Part shown: positions 1 through 9,975 of the stretch, piece after piece
Position numbering within the stretch: the first letter of the stretch is position 1
Layout of the letters: each line of letters begins with the position of its first letter
Source: Neoroseomonas lacus
Lineage (GTDB): Bacteria; Pseudomonadota; Alphaproteobacteria; Acetobacterales; Acetobacteraceae
Assembly: GCF_014644535.1 (NCBI RefSeq)
Contig: NZ_BMKW01000010.1
Location: 153,664-217,663 of the forward strand
Direction of reading: 5' to 3'
DNA length: 64,000 bases
Position numbers and translations under genes: made by a program
The notes under the pieces: model-generated
The model's input: the letters and a program-made list of their open reading frames with translations, nothing else
Database searches by the model: none
What the model was told of the DNA's origin: nothing

Positions 1-114
1 TCGCCGCGCGCATCCCGCTCGAGAAGGGTGCCGTGGAACTTTTGGGCACAACGCCCATCCATGGTGGGTCAGATCGGGAGCCGGCATGCTTGGCCGGCAG
101 GGAATGGTGGTGCC

Positions 115-1422
115 GTGCACGTAATTCTGGACGTGTCCCGGTTTCTCGCCTGTGGCCGCCGCCGGGCGCCATCGGGGATTGACCGAGTCGAGGCCGCTTA
201 CGCGGCCAAGTGGCTGGCAGCGACGCCGGCCGACGTCACCTTCTGCGCGCGCGGACCCTGGGGCGGCTATGCCGCGGTGCCGCATTCGCTGGTCGCCGAC
301 TTCGCCGCCGCGCTGACCACGGGCTGGGCCGGTGGCCCCGGCGCCGAGGTGGCGCGCCAATCCGCCCTGCGGCTTGGGCGCATCGCGCTGTTGCGGCTGG
401 CCGTCTCGCGCGGGCGAGCCCGGCTGAACGGCGTCATGGCCCGCGAGCGACGCTGCCTGTTCCTGTTGGTCTCCCACCGCCTGATGGAAAAGCCTGAGCC
501 GATCGCGGAACTGCGCGCGGCCGGCGCGGCCTTCATTCCGCTGGTGCACGACCTCATTCCAGCAACGCATCCGGAATATGCCCGTCCCGGCGTCGCCATG
601 CAGCATCTGCGGCGGCTGGAGACGGTCGCCTCCCTGGCCGCTGGCATCATCGCCAATTCGGCGGCGACCGCCGCGGTGCTGCAGCCGCATCTGGTGCGCC
701 AAGCCGACCCGCCGGATGTCGTCGTCGCCCCGCTCGGCATCGAGATGTCGGCACCCGCCACCGATGTGCCGGCGATGCCGGACGAGCCTTATTTCGTCTC
801 GATCGGCACCATCGAACCGCGCAAGAACCACCTGCTGCTGCTGCATCTGTGGCGCGACTTCGCCGCCAAATGGGGCCCGGCCGCACCACGCCTCGTGCTG
901 GTCGGCAGGCGGGGGTGGGAGAATGAGAATGTCCTCGACCTGCTGGAACGCTGCACCTTGCTCAAAGGCTTGGTGACCGAGGCCGGCTCGCTGCCTGACC
1001 CCGCTGTCGCGGCGCTGCTCGCCGGCAGCCGCGCTCTGCTGTTCCCTTCCTTCGCCGAGGGCTACGGCCTGCCGCTCGCCGAGGCGCTCGCCGCCGGCGC
1101 ACCGGCGATCTGTTCGGACCTGCCGGCGCTGCGCGAAGTGGGCGGCGACGTGCCGGAATATCTCGACCCGCTGGATGGCGCGGGATGGCGGCGTATGGTG
1201 CTCGACTATGCCGGGCCGGACAGCCGCTCGCGCGCGGCGCAGCTCACCCGGCTGCGCGGCTGGGTGGCGCCTGGCTGGGACGAGCATTTCGATGCGGTGG
1301 ACGGGATGCTCGCGCGCGTCGCCGCGCGCCATGCCGCGCTCGGTGCCGGTGCGTCCCGGCGGGCCGGCGCGTCCGCGCCCTCGGCCGAACCGCTTTCCGC
1401 CCATCCGGCGGCGCTGCGGTGA
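115..1422 (+). CDS. Glycosyltransferase family 4 (GT-B fold), first gene of the capsule lipid operon
   Basis: A retaining GT-B transferase of about 435 residues that probably adds a sugar to a lipid or polysaccharide precursor at the cytoplasmic face. The second half carries the family signature: an EPRKNH segment and, near the C-terminus, FPSFAEGYGLPLAEA, which contains the E-x7-E donor-binding glutamates. The N-terminal ILDVSRFL and SGIDRVE segments are common in alphaproteobacterial members. I chose the GTG at 115 because the conserved domain starts there and GGAATGG precedes it; in-frame ATGs at 28 and 61 would add a poorly conserved extension. The gene ends 10 bases before the PKS, so the two are probably co-transcribed. 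Acceptor and donor sugar cannot be read from the sequence. Confidence 0.85.
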   Translation: MHVILDVSRFLACGRRRAPSGIDRVEAAYAAKWLAATPADVTFCARGPWGGYAAVPHSLVADFAAALTTGWAGGPGAEVARQSALRLGRIALLRLAVSRGRARLNGVMARERRCLFLLVSHRLMEKPEPIAELRAAGAAFIPLVHDLIPATHPEYARPGVAMQHLRRLETVASLAAGIIANSAATAAVLQPHLVRQADPPDVVVAPLGIEMSAPATDVPAMPDEPYFVSIGTIEPRKNHLLLLHLWRDFAAKWGPAAPRLVLVGRRGWENENVLDLLERCTLLKGLVTEAGSLPDPAVAALLAGSRALLFPSFAEGYGLPLAEALAAGAPAICSDLPALREVGGDVPEYLDPLDGAGWRRMVLDYAGPDSRSRAAQLTRLRGWVAPGWDEHFDAVDGMLARVAARHAALGAGASRRAGASAPSAEPLSAHPAALR

Positions 1423-1432
1423 CCACCCTGGC

Positions 1433-4400
1433 ATGGCGCAAGGCGTCGGGCCGGTCGTGCGGATGACCGCCCGCAACCGAGCGAAAACCAGCCGCGCCGC
1501 CCCCCCCTCCGGCGGCATCGCGATTATCGGCGCCGCTTGCCGCCTGCCCGGCGCGGCGGACCTCGAGGCGTTCTGGACGCTGCTCGCCGAAGGGCGCGAC
1601 GCCGTCACCACCGTGCCGGCCGAACGCTTCGACCAGGCGCGCTGGGGCCATCCGCGCAAATCAGAACCGGGGCGTGCCTATACCTTCGCCGCCGGCACCA
1701 TTGGCGATGCGGCGGGGTTCGACGCGCCCGCGTTCGGCCTTTCCCCGCGCGAGGCGGCCGAGATGGACCCGCAGCAGCGCCTGCTGCTGGAAGTCGCCGC
1801 CGAGGCCTTCGAGGATGCCGGCTGGCCGGCCGAGAGGCTGGCCGGGCGCAACATCGCCGTCTTCGCCGGCGGCTCCTCGACCGACTATGCGGAACTGCGG
1901 CTGGAGGACCCCTCGGCCGGCGACCGCTTCTTCATGACCGGCAATGCGCTGTCGATCCTCGCCAACCGGATCGGCAATGTCTTCGACCTGCGCGGCGCGG
2001 CGCAGACGGTCGATACCGCCTGTTCCTCCTCCCTCGTCGCGCTGCATATCGCGGCGCAGGCGCTGGCCGACGATCCGGGGCTGGAAGCAGCGGTGGTGGG
2101 CGGCGTGAACATGCTGCTCTCGCCCTATTCCTTCATCGGCTTCTCGCGCGCGGGCATGCTCTCGCCGACTGGCCGTTGCCGCGCCTTCGACGCCTCGGCC
2201 GATGGCTATGTGCGCGGCGAGGGTGCCGGCGTCGTGGTGCTCAAGCGCGTCGAGGACGCGATCGCCGCCGGCGACCCGATCCGCGCCGTGTTGCTCGGCA
2301 GCGGGGCGAATGCCGCAGGGCGCACCATCGGGCTGTCGCTGCCCAACCGCGCCGCACAGGCCACGCTGATGGCACGCGTCGTCGCGCGCGCCGGCATCAC
2401 CCCCGACCGCTTCCTCGCCTTCGAGGCGCATGGCACCGGCACCCGCGTCGGCGACCCGGCCGAGAGCTGGGCGATCGGCACCACCATCGCGCGGCATCGT
2501 GCGACGCCGCTGCCGATCGGTTCGGTGAAGACGAATATCGGACACCTGGAAGCGGGCTCCGGCATGGCCGGGCTGCTCAAGGCGATGCTGATGCTGGAGA
2601 AGGGCGCGGTGCCGCCCTCGCTGCATTTCGCCGAGCCGAATCCAGACATCGATTTCGACGGCCTCAACCTCGCCGTCCCCACCGCTCTCGCGGCCCCGCC
2701 GGCGCGTGAGGATGCGGTGGTCGGCGTCAATTCCTTCGGCTTCGGCGGCACCAATGCGACGGTGCTGCTCGGCCGCGCGCCGTTGGCCAGGCGCGCCGCG
2801 GCGGCGCGGGCGCATGGAGTGCCGCCGCTGGTGATCTCGGCGCGCTCGGACGCCGCGCTCGGCCTGCTGGCAACGCGTTGGCGCGAGACGCTGGCCGGCG
2901 CCGACGCTGAGACGACCGCCGCCTTCGCGCGCGGCGTGGCGCGGCATCGCGACCTCGCCCCGCATCGGCTGGTGGTGCGCGATGCGGCCATCACCGCGTG
3001 GTCCGACGGCGAAGACAGCGCAGCCCAGCAGGGCGAGGCGGTGCGCGGCAGCCTCGCCTTCGTCTTCTCCGGCAATGGCGCGCAGCATGAGGCGATGGCG
3101 CGCGAGGCGCTGCGCACCAACGCCGCCTTCCGCACGGCGATGAAGCAGGCCGATGCCTCGCTCGCACCATTGCTCGGCTGGTCGCCGGTCACCCTGCTGA
3201 AACGCGGCGTGCCCGGCGCGATGCTCGCCGGTACCGATGTCGCGCAGCCCTTGCTCTTCGCGGTACAGGTGGCCGTGGTCGGCGCGCTGGCGGCGCAGGG
3301 CATCCGCCCGGCGATGGCGCTCGGCCATTCCGTCGGCGAGGTCGCGGCGGCTTGGTGTGCGGGCATCCTCGCGCTCGACCAAGCGGCGCGCCTCATCGTC
3401 GCGCGCTCGCGCCAGCAGCATACCACGCGCGGGACCGGGCGGATGGCGGCGATCGGTGCCTCGGCCGAGGCCGCCGCGCCCTTGCTCGACGCCTGTGGGC
3501 CGGGGTTGGAAGTCGCCGCCATCAATGGGCCGGCGGCGATCACCGTGGCCGGGCCGGCCGACGCCATCGCGCGGCTCTGCGCGGCGGCCGAGCCGGCGCG
3601 CATCTCGGCCATCCCGCTCGACCTCGACTACGCCTTCCACGCCGCGGCGATGGACCCGGTGCGCGACGGGCTGCTGGCCGACCTCGCCACGCTGGCCCCA
3701 CAGGCGGGGGCCATCCCAATGGTCTCCTCGGTGACCGGCGCGGTGCTGCCGGGCGGTGAGGCCGGCGCCGGCTACTGGTGGCGCAACCTGCGCGAACCGG
3801 TGCGCTTCCGCGACGCAGTGCGCGCCGCCGCCGGGCTGGGGGCGCGTCTGTTCGTCGAGGTCGGCCCGGCCGCCGTGCTGCAATCCTACCTGCGCGAAAG
3901 CCTGCGCGAGGACACCGACGGCGCCGCGGTGCTCGCCAGCCTGACGCGGCGCGACCCGCCGGGCGACCCCTTCCCCGCCATCGCCGACCGCGCCATCGCG
4001 CGCGGTGCCGACCCGCGTTCCGGCCCCGCCTTCGTCGGCCCAGCCGAACGCGCCGGCCTGCCGCGCACCCCCTTCGCGCGCCGCCACACCTGGTTCCCGG
4101 CCACCACTGAGACCGCCGCGCTGGTGCTGCCGCGGCGCGACCACCCGCTGCTCGGGATCCGCCAAGGCGAGGAGGCGCGCGGCTGGACCGCCTGGCTCGA
4201 TACCGAGCTGCAGCCCTGGCTGGCTGACCACCGGCTGTTGGGCGAGGCGGTGCTGCCGGCCGCGGCCATGGCCGAGATGGCGCTCGCCGCCGCCGCGCTC
4301 CGCTTCCCCGAGGCGGAGGTGCTGGAAGTCGCCGAGCTCGCGATCCTGCGCCCGCTCTCGCTGGAGCCAGACCGCACGCGGGAAGTGCGCGTTCTAGTCG

Positions 4401-7400
4401 ATGAGGAAGGTGGCTTCGCGCTGGAAAGCCGGCGCCGCCTCGCCGAGGAGCCCTGGAGCCTGTCGGCCCGCGCCCGCATCGCGGCACTGCCTCGCCTGCC
4501 GGCCAGCGATCCCTCGCCGCCGGCGGGACAGCGCCGCGTCGCGGGGGACCGCGTTGTCACCCTGGCGGCACGTTGCGGGCTCGACTACGGCCCGGCCTTC
4601 CGGCCGGTGGTCGAGGTGCTGGCCGATGATGTGGAAGCGCGTGCGCGCGTCACGCTGCGCCTGCCCGAGACCGCCCCGCCGGCCGAAGGCTTCATCCTGC
4701 ATCCGGTGCTGCTCGATGGCGCGTTGCAGGGGCTGATCGCGCTGCTCGCGGCGCTGGTGCGGCCGGCCGGGCAGTCGCTGGTACCGGTGCGCATCGGCCG
4801 GCTCGCCGCCCGGCGTGGCGCCGGCCTGCCGGTGGTCGCCGAGGTAGCGCTGACGCGGCGGGGCGAGCGCTTCATCGCCGCCGACCTCGTGCTGCGCGAT
4901 GCCGATGGGGCGGTGGTCGCGACCGGCCATGACGTGTGGCTGCAACGCATCCGCCTGCCTGGCCGCAGCGCGCCGGCCGAACACGCCTTCCGGCTCGACC
5001 CGCTGCCGGCCGCGCCGTTTCCGCCGGCCCCCGCGCCGCTCGATGCCGAGGCGGCGCTGGAAGCCGGCCGCGCCGCCGATGCGGGCGCCGACATGACCGA
5101 AGCCGCGCTGCTGCTGGAAGGCTTCGCGGCGGCGGCAACCATCGCCGCGCTGCCGGCCGCGCCGTCGCTCGCCACGCCCTATCGGCGCGCGCTGTGGCAG
5201 GCGCTGGCGGAGGCTGGCATGGCGGAGGAGGCCAGCGGCGGCTGGCGCCTTGCCGAGGACCAGTCATTGCCCCCCGCGCAGGAGATCTGGCGCGCGGTGC
5301 TGGCCGAACAGCCGCGCCTCGCCCTCGACATGGCCTGGTTGGCGCGGGCGGCGGAGGCGCTGCCGGCCGCGTTGTCCGGACAGGCCCGCGCGGCCACGCC
5401 GCCCCCGGCCGAGGCGGGCGCCTTCGCGCAGATCGCGACGGTGATGGAAGCGGCGATTGCCAGCCTCGCCGCCGCCTGGCCGGCGGAACGGGCGCTGCGG
5501 GTGCTCGATTTGGGCGGTGGCGGGCCGCTGACGCGGCGGGCTGTCGCCGCACTCGCGGCCTCGGGACGGCGCGTGCAATACCGCGCTGCGGGCGAAGCGC
5601 GTGCCGGCGCCGCGCCGCCGGTCGCCGAGGGGATCGACTTTTCCTGGTCCGGCTGGGACCCGCTGGGTGGGAATGGCGTGGCGGAACCGGCGGATCTGGT
5701 GATCGGGCTGGCCACCGCCGCGCGGGGACGCTCCGGGACCAGGCTCGCCGCTGCGTTGCGCGCCGCCTGCGCGCCGGGTGCCTTGCTGTTGCTCGCAGAA
5801 CCGGCGCCAGGCCGGTTGTGGGATTTCGCCTGCGGCCAGGACCCCGCCTGGTGGGATGGCGGCGACAGCGCCCTGCCCGATGACGAAGCGTGGCATGCCG
5901 CGCTCTCCCAGGCCGGCTTCGAGGCGCCCGATACGCTGCGGCTGTCGGCCGCGCCATGGCCGGCATTGCTGATCGCGGCGCGGGCGCCCTCGGTTATCGT
6001 CACCGCGCCGGTGGCCTCGCGCCGCGTGCTCGTCTGTGCCGAGACAGGCTGCACCGGCTTGGCCGGTGCGCTGGAAGCGGCGCTGCGCACCGAAGGGCAT
6101 CAGGTATTCCAGCATGGGCTGGCCGTGCCACCCTCCCCGCACGAGATGCGCGGCGCGCTGGTCGTCGCGCTGGTCAAGGCGGAGGCCGATGCGGCCGTCG
6201 CACTGGCCGCCGCGACCCGACTGGCCGAAGCGGCGCAGGGCAGTGCGGCGGGGTTCGCGCTGGTCGGCGTGGGGGATGCGGTGCGGGCGGCGGCGCTGGC
6301 CGGGCTCGGCCGCGTGCTGGCCAATGAGATGCCGGAGTTGAAGCCGCGGCGGATCAGCCTCGACGCCGGGCTGCCGGTGGATGTGGCGGCGCGGCGGCTT
6401 GCCGCCGAACTGGCCGGTGAGGCACCGGAAGTGACGCTGACGGTGCACGGGCGGCTCGCGCCGGTGCTCTCGCCGGGCCTGCCGGCGGCGCCCCGTGGCG
6501 GGGCCAGGCGGCTGGTGGTCGGCCAGCCGGGGCAGATCGGCTCGCTGGCCTGGGCGGCGCTGCCTGAATTGCCGGCACCGGGGCCGGGCGAGGTGCGGCT
6601 GGCGGTACAGGCGGCGGGGCTGAATTTCCGCGACCTCATGTGGGCGCAGGGTCTGCTGCCCGAGGATGCGCTGATGGACGGCTTCGCCGGGCCGACTCTG
6701 GGCATGGAATGCGCCGGGGTGGTCGAGGCGGTCGGGCCGGGCGTAGCGCTGCTACCGGGACAGGCGGTGTTCGGGTTTGCGCCGGCCGCCTTCTCGACGC
6801 GGGCGCTGACGCGGGCCGAGGCGCTGGCGCCGCTGCCGGCCGGCTTGTCGCCCGAGGCCGCGGCGACCCTGCCGGTCGCCTTCATCACCGCGGCTTATGC
6901 GCTGGAGACGCTGGCGCGCATCCGCCCCGGTGAGCGGGTGCTGATCCATGGCGGCGCGGGCGGCGTGGGGCTCGCCGCCATCCAGATCGCGCGGGCGGCC
7001 GGGGCGTTGGTCGCGGCCACCGCCGGGTCGGAGGAGAAGCGCGCCTTCCTGCGCATGGCGGGGGCGGACCTGGTGCTCGACAGCCGCGATGCCGGATTTG
7101 CCGATCTGCTGCGCGCGGCTTGGCCGGGCGGGGTGGATGTAGTGCTGAACTCGCTGGCGGGCGAGGCGATGGAACGCAGCCTCGGGCTGGTCGCGCCCTT
7201 CGGGCGGTTCATCGAGCTGGGCAAGCGGGATTTCGTCGAGAACCGCCGCACGCCGCTGCGGCCGTTTCGGCGCAACGTGTCGTATTTCGCGGTGGATGCC
7301 GATGCGCTGCCGCGCGCCAGGCCGGACCTCGCCGCCGCGCTGCTCGCCGACATCGCGGCGCGGCTGGCCGATGGCGCGTTGCTCGCCCTGCCGCATGCGG

Positions 7401-8665
7401 TCTTCGCGGCGGAGGAGACCGAGACCGCGTTCCGTACGCTGCAGGCCTCGACCCATATCGGCAAGCTGGTGATCCGCCCGCCGGACGATGACGGCGGTGA
7501 CCCTGTCGAGGCATGGAAGCCGGATGCCGACGGCACCTATCTGGTGGTCGGCGGGGTGCAGGGTTTCGGGCTGGAATGCGCGAAATGGCTGGCCGCCGGC
7601 GGGGCGGCGCATCTGGTGCTGGTGTCGCGGCGCGGCGGCGCCACGCCGGGGTCCGAGGCCGCGTTGCGGACGCTCGCGGCGCTCGGCGCCCAGGCGCGGA
7701 TCGAGGCCTGCGATGTCGCCGATCCGGCAGCACTGGCCGCGTTGCTTGTGCGGCTGCGGCGCGAGGGGCCACCCATGCGCGGCGTGGTGCTGGCGGCGGC
7801 GGCCTTCGCCGATGGCGCGGCGGCCAGCATGGATGCCGAGCGCTTCGCCACCGTGCTGGCGCCAAAGCTGGTCGCTGCCGAGGCGCTCGACCGGCTGACG
7901 GCGGATGATCCGCTGCATCTGTTCCTGATGTTCTCCTCGGCGACCACGGCCTTCGGCAATCCGGGGCAGGCCAATTACGTCGCGGCCAATGTGGCGCTGG
8001 AGGCGATTGCGCGGCGGCGCGTCGCAGCCGGGCGGCCGGCGCTGGCCGTCGGCTGGGGGCCGATCGCCGATGCCGGGGTGCTGGCGCGCGATGCCGCCAC
8101 CGCCGAGACGCTGGAACGGCGGACCGGCGTGGCACCCATGCCGGCGCAGGAGGCGCTGGCGGCGCTGCCGGCGCTGCTCGCCGCCGAGGTGCCGGTCGCG
8201 CATCTGGCGCGGGTGACCTGGGCGACGCTGTCGGCGGGGCTGCCGATCCTCGCCGAGCCGGCCTATGCCGCGGTGCGCGCGGCGCGCGAGGGGGGTGCCG
8301 AGGGCGCCGATCTGCGCGCCGAGTTGCGCGCGATGCCGACCGAGGAAGCGCGCGGGCGCCTTGTCGGCCTGGCGCAGGAGGAGATCGCCCGCATCCTGCG
8401 CCTACCCATCGAGGCGGTGGGGGCGGATGCGCCGGTCGCCGGCCTCGGGCTCGACAGCCTGGGCGGGTTGGAATTGCGCATGGCGCTGGAACGGCGGCTC
8501 GGCGTACAGGTGCCGCTGGCGGCGGTGACGGAGGACCTCACCATCGCCATCCTCGCCGGCCGCATGGCGGGCGTGGTGCTGGAAGACAGGAACGAGCAGA
8601 CGGTGCAGTCGCTGATGGATGCGTATGAGCCGGCACAGGCTGCCACGACGGAGAGCGTGAAGTGA
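1433..8665 (+). CDS. rkpA: Highly reducing type I polyketide/fatty acid synthase, RkpA-like
   Basis: A 2410-residue single-module synthase that should make a long, mostly saturated acyl chain iteratively. Domains in order: KS (about 25-450, Cys197 in DTACSS, His333 in HGTGT, His371 in NIGH), AT (about 545-850, Ser633 in GHSVGE, YAFH at 733 suggesting malonyl use), DH (about 900-1190, His933 in HxxxGxxxxP, Asp1095 in DxxxQ), a methyltransferase-like stretch (about 1350-1500, LDLGGGG), ER (about 1690-2015, GGAGGVG), KR (about 2030-2230, Tyr2182) and ACP (Ser2342 in LDSL). All core catalytic residues are present. There is no thioesterase, which fits chain release by the oxoamine synthase whose GTG start overlaps this stop codon. 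Start is ATG 1433; ATG 1463 is possible. Order and neighbours match Sinorhizobium RkpA. Confidence 0.92.
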   Translation: MAQGVGPVVRMTARNRAKTSRAAPPSGGIAIIGAACRLPGAADLEAFWTLLAEGRDAVTTVPAERFDQARWGHPRKSEPGRAYTFAAGTIGDAAGFDAPAFGLSPREAAEMDPQQRLLLEVAAEAFEDAGWPAERLAGRNIAVFAGGSSTDYAELRLEDPSAGDRFFMTGNALSILANRIGNVFDLRGAAQTVDTACSSSLVALHIAAQALADDPGLEAAVVGGVNMLLSPYSFIGFSRAGMLSPTGRCRAFDASADGYVRGEGAGVVVLKRVEDAIAAGDPIRAVLLGSGANAAGRTIGLSLPNRAAQATLMARVVARAGITPDRFLAFEAHGTGTRVGDPAESWAIGTTIARHRATPLPIGSVKTNIGHLEAGSGMAGLLKAMLMLEKGAVPPSLHFAEPNPDIDFDGLNLAVPTALAAPPAREDAVVGVNSFGFGGTNATVLLGRAPLARRAAAARAHGVPPLVISARSDAALGLLATRWRETLAGADAETTAAFARGVARHRDLAPHRLVVRDAAITAWSDGEDSAAQQGEAVRGSLAFVFSGNGAQHEAMAREALRTNAAFRTAMKQADASLAPLLGWSPVTLLKRGVPGAMLAGTDVAQPLLFAVQVAVVGALAAQGIRPAMALGHSVGEVAAAWCAGILALDQAARLIVARSRQQHTTRGTGRMAAIGASAEAAAPLLDACGPGLEVAAINGPAAITVAGPADAIARLCAAAEPARISAIPLDLDYAFHAAAMDPVRDGLLADLATLAPQAGAIPMVSSVTGAVLPGGEAGAGYWWRNLREPVRFRDAVRAAAGLGARLFVEVGPAAVLQSYLRESLREDTDGAAVLASLTRRDPPGDPFPAIADRAIARGADPRSGPAFVGPAERAGLPRTPFARRHTWFPATTETAALVLPRRDHPLLGIRQGEEARGWTAWLDTELQPWLADHRLLGEAVLPAAAMAEMALAAAALRFPEAEVLEVAELAILRPLSLEPDRTREVRVLVDEEGGFALESRRRLAEEPWSLSARARIAALPRLPASDPSPPAGQRRVAGDRVVTLAARCGLDYGPAFRPVVEVLADDVEARARVTLRLPETAPPAEGFILHPVLLDGALQGLIALLAALVRPAGQSLVPVRIGRLAARRGAGLPVVAEVALTRRGERFIAADLVLRDADGAVVATGHDVWLQRIRLPGRSAPAEHAFRLDPLPAAPFPPAPAPLDAEAALEAGRAADAGADMTEAALLLEGFAAAATIAALPAAPSLATPYRRALWQALAEAGMAEEASGGWRLAEDQSLPPAQEIWRAVLAEQPRLALDMAWLARAAEALPAALSGQARAATPPPAEAGAFAQIATVMEAAIASLAAAWPAERALRVLDLGGGGPLTRRAVAALAASGRRVQYRAAGEARAGAAPPVAEGIDFSWSGWDPLGGNGVAEPADLVIGLATAARGRSGTRLAAALRAACAPGALLLLAEPAPGRLWDFACGQDPAWWDGGDSALPDDEAWHAALSQAGFEAPDTLRLSAAPWPALLIAARAPSVIVTAPVASRRVLVCAETGCTGLAGALEAALRTEGHQVFQHGLAVPPSPHEMRGALVVALVKAEADAAVALAAATRLAEAAQGSAAGFALVGVGDAVRAAALAGLGRVLANEMPELKPRRISLDAGLPVDVAARRLAAELAGEAPEVTLTVHGRLAPVLSPGLPAAPRGGARRLVVGQPGQIGSLAWAALPELPAPGPGEVRLAVQAAGLNFRDLMWAQGLLPEDALMDGFAGPTLGMECAGVVEAVGPGVALLPGQAVFGFAPAAFSTRALTRAEALAPLPAGLSPEAAATLPVAFITAAYALETLARIRPGERVLIHGGAGGVGLAAIQIARAAGALVAATAGSEEKRAFLRMAGADLVLDSRDAGFADLLRAAWPGGVDVVLNSLAGEAMERSLGLVAPFGRFIELGKRDFVENRRTPLRPFRRNVSYFAVDADALPRARPDLAAALLADIAARLADGALLALPHAVFAAEETETAFRTLQASTHIGKLVIRPPDDDGGDPVEAWKPDADGTYLVVGGVQGFGLECAKWLAAGGAAHLVLVSRRGGATPGSEAALRTLAALGAQARIEACDVADPAALAALLVRLRREGPPMRGVVLAAAAFADGAAASMDAERFATVLAPKLVAAEALDRLTADDPLHLFLMFSSATTAFGNPGQANYVAANVALEAIARRRVAAGRPALAVGWGPIADAGVLARDAATAETLERRTGVAPMPAQEALAALPALLAAEVPVAHLARVTWATLSAGLPILAEPAYAAVRAAREGGAEGADLRAELRAMPTEEARGRLVGLAQEEIARILRLPIEAVGADAPVAGLGLDSLGGLELRMALERRLGVQVPLAAVTEDLTIAILAGRMAGVVLEDRNEQTVQSLMDAYEPAQAATTESVK

Positions 8666-9975
8666 GCCAGGGCTTCGGCCTTTCCGCCACCGCGCGGCTC
8701 GCGCTGCTGCAACGCCTGTCGAAGCGCAAGGAAGAGAAAGGCCCTGCCCCCGGCGCGGCGCGCGCCTTCCGCGAATTGCCCGGCCAGCGCGACATGGAGC
8801 TGATCCGCGAGGCGGCCGGGGCGCTCGGCCTGGAGAACCCGTTCTTCCGGCCACATGAGGGGATTGCCGGCGCGACCTCGATGATCGGCAATCGCGAGGT
8901 GATCAATTATGGGTCATACAACTATCTCGGCCTGAACGGCGATGCGCGGGTGATGCGGGCGGCGCAGGCGGCGATCGACAGGCATGGCGTCTCGGCCTCG
9001 GCGTCGCGCATGGTCTCGGGCGAACGGCCGGTGCATGCAGCGCTGGAGGAGGCGATCGCGGCGCATTACGGGGTCGAAGCTGCGCTCGCCTTCGTGTCAG
9101 GCCACGCCACCAACGTTACCGTGCTCGGCCATCTGATGGGGTCGCGCGACCTCATCCTGCATGATGCCGCGATCCATAATTCCTGCGCCGAGGGCGCAAG
9201 GCTATCGGGGGCGAAGCGCATCGCCTTCGCGCATAACGACTGGCGCGCGGCGGAGAAGGAACTGGCCGCCAACCGGCGTGGGGCGCGGCGCGCGCTGATC
9301 GTCATCGAGGGACATTACTCGATGGATGGCGACATCCCCGAACTGCCCCGTTTCATCGAGATGGCGCGGCGGCACGATGCCTGGCTCATGGTGGACGAAG
9401 CGCATGGCATGGGCGTCGTCGGCGCCACGGGGCATGGCATCCACGAGCATTGGGGCGTCGATGCGCGCGAGGTTGATATCTGGATGGGCACCCTGTCCAA
9501 GACGCTGTCGGCCTGCGGCGGGTACATCGCCGGCAATGCCGACCTGGTGGCCTGGCTGAAGCACTCGGCACCGGGCTTCGTCTATTCGGTCGGTCTGGCG
9601 CCAGCGCTGGCCGCCGCGGCGCTGGAATCGCTGCGCATCCTCGCCGCCGAACCCGAGCGCGTCGCGCGGCTGCAGGTCAATACTGCGCTGTTCCTGCGGC
9701 TGGCCAGACAGGCTGGGCTCGATACCGGGACCTCGGCCGGGCATGCGATCGTGCCGGTGATCGTGGGCTCCTCGGTCGGTGCGGCGCGACTGTCGCAGGC
9801 GCTGTTCGACCAGGGGATCAACGTGCAGCCGATCCTCTATCCGGCGGTGCCGGACAGTTCGGCACGGCTGCGCTTCTTCCTCTCCTCCGAGCATACCGAG
9901 GCGCAGATCCGCGCCACCATCGAGGCGGTGGTCGCGGCAATGGCGGGCGCGCGGCCGGCGGAGATCGCAGGCTGA
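8662..9975 (+). CDS. rkpG: Alpha-oxoamine synthase (PLP-dependent), RkpG-like
   Basis: A 437-residue fold-type I PLP enzyme of the family of 8-amino-7-oxononanoate synthase, 5-aminolevulinate synthase and serine palmitoyltransferase. It condenses an amino acid with an acyl thioester, with loss of CO2, giving an alpha-amino ketone. Visible are the YNYLGL substrate motif, DEAHGMGVVG for the cofactor pyridine, and the Schiff-base lysine in TLSKT. The gene starts at a GTG that overlaps the PKS stop (GTGA), so translation is coupled. The natural reading is that it releases the chain from the PKS ACP as a 3-ketosphinganine-like product. A biotin role is unlikely because no other bio gene is present. 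The amino acid used (serine, glycine or alanine) is not evident. Confidence 0.92.
   Translation: MSQGFGLSATARLALLQRLSKRKEEKGPAPGAARAFRELPGQRDMELIREAAGALGLENPFFRPHEGIAGATSMIGNREVINYGSYNYLGLNGDARVMRAAQAAIDRHGVSASASRMVSGERPVHAALEEAIAAHYGVEAALAFVSGHATNVTVLGHLMGSRDLILHDAAIHNSCAEGARLSGAKRIAFAHNDWRAAEKELAANRRGARRALIVIEGHYSMDGDIPELPRFIEMARRHDAWLMVDEAHGMGVVGATGHGIHEHWGVDAREVDIWMGTLSKTLSACGGYIAGNADLVAWLKHSAPGFVYSVGLAPALAAAALESLRILAAEPERVARLQVNTALFLRLARQAGLDTGTSAGHAIVPVIVGSSVGAARLSQALFDQGINVQPILYPAVPDSSARLRFFLSSEHTEAQIRATIEAVVAAMAGARPAEIAG

Noticed and set aside
1-179. Possible C-terminal tail of an upstream gene in frame 3 (ends at a TGA near 179)
   Set aside because: Too short to identify, and it would overlap the glycosyltransferase by about 65 bases.
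1661-4231. Long antisense open frame of 856 codons inside the PKS
   Set aside because: It mirrors the GC-rich third positions of the PKS, is Arg/Gly/Ala-rich and has no recognisable domain.
8662-9975. Assignment as BioF (biotin synthesis)
   Set aside because: The gene is coupled to a PKS and no other bio gene is present; the family fold alone does not separate BioF from sphingoid-type enzymes.
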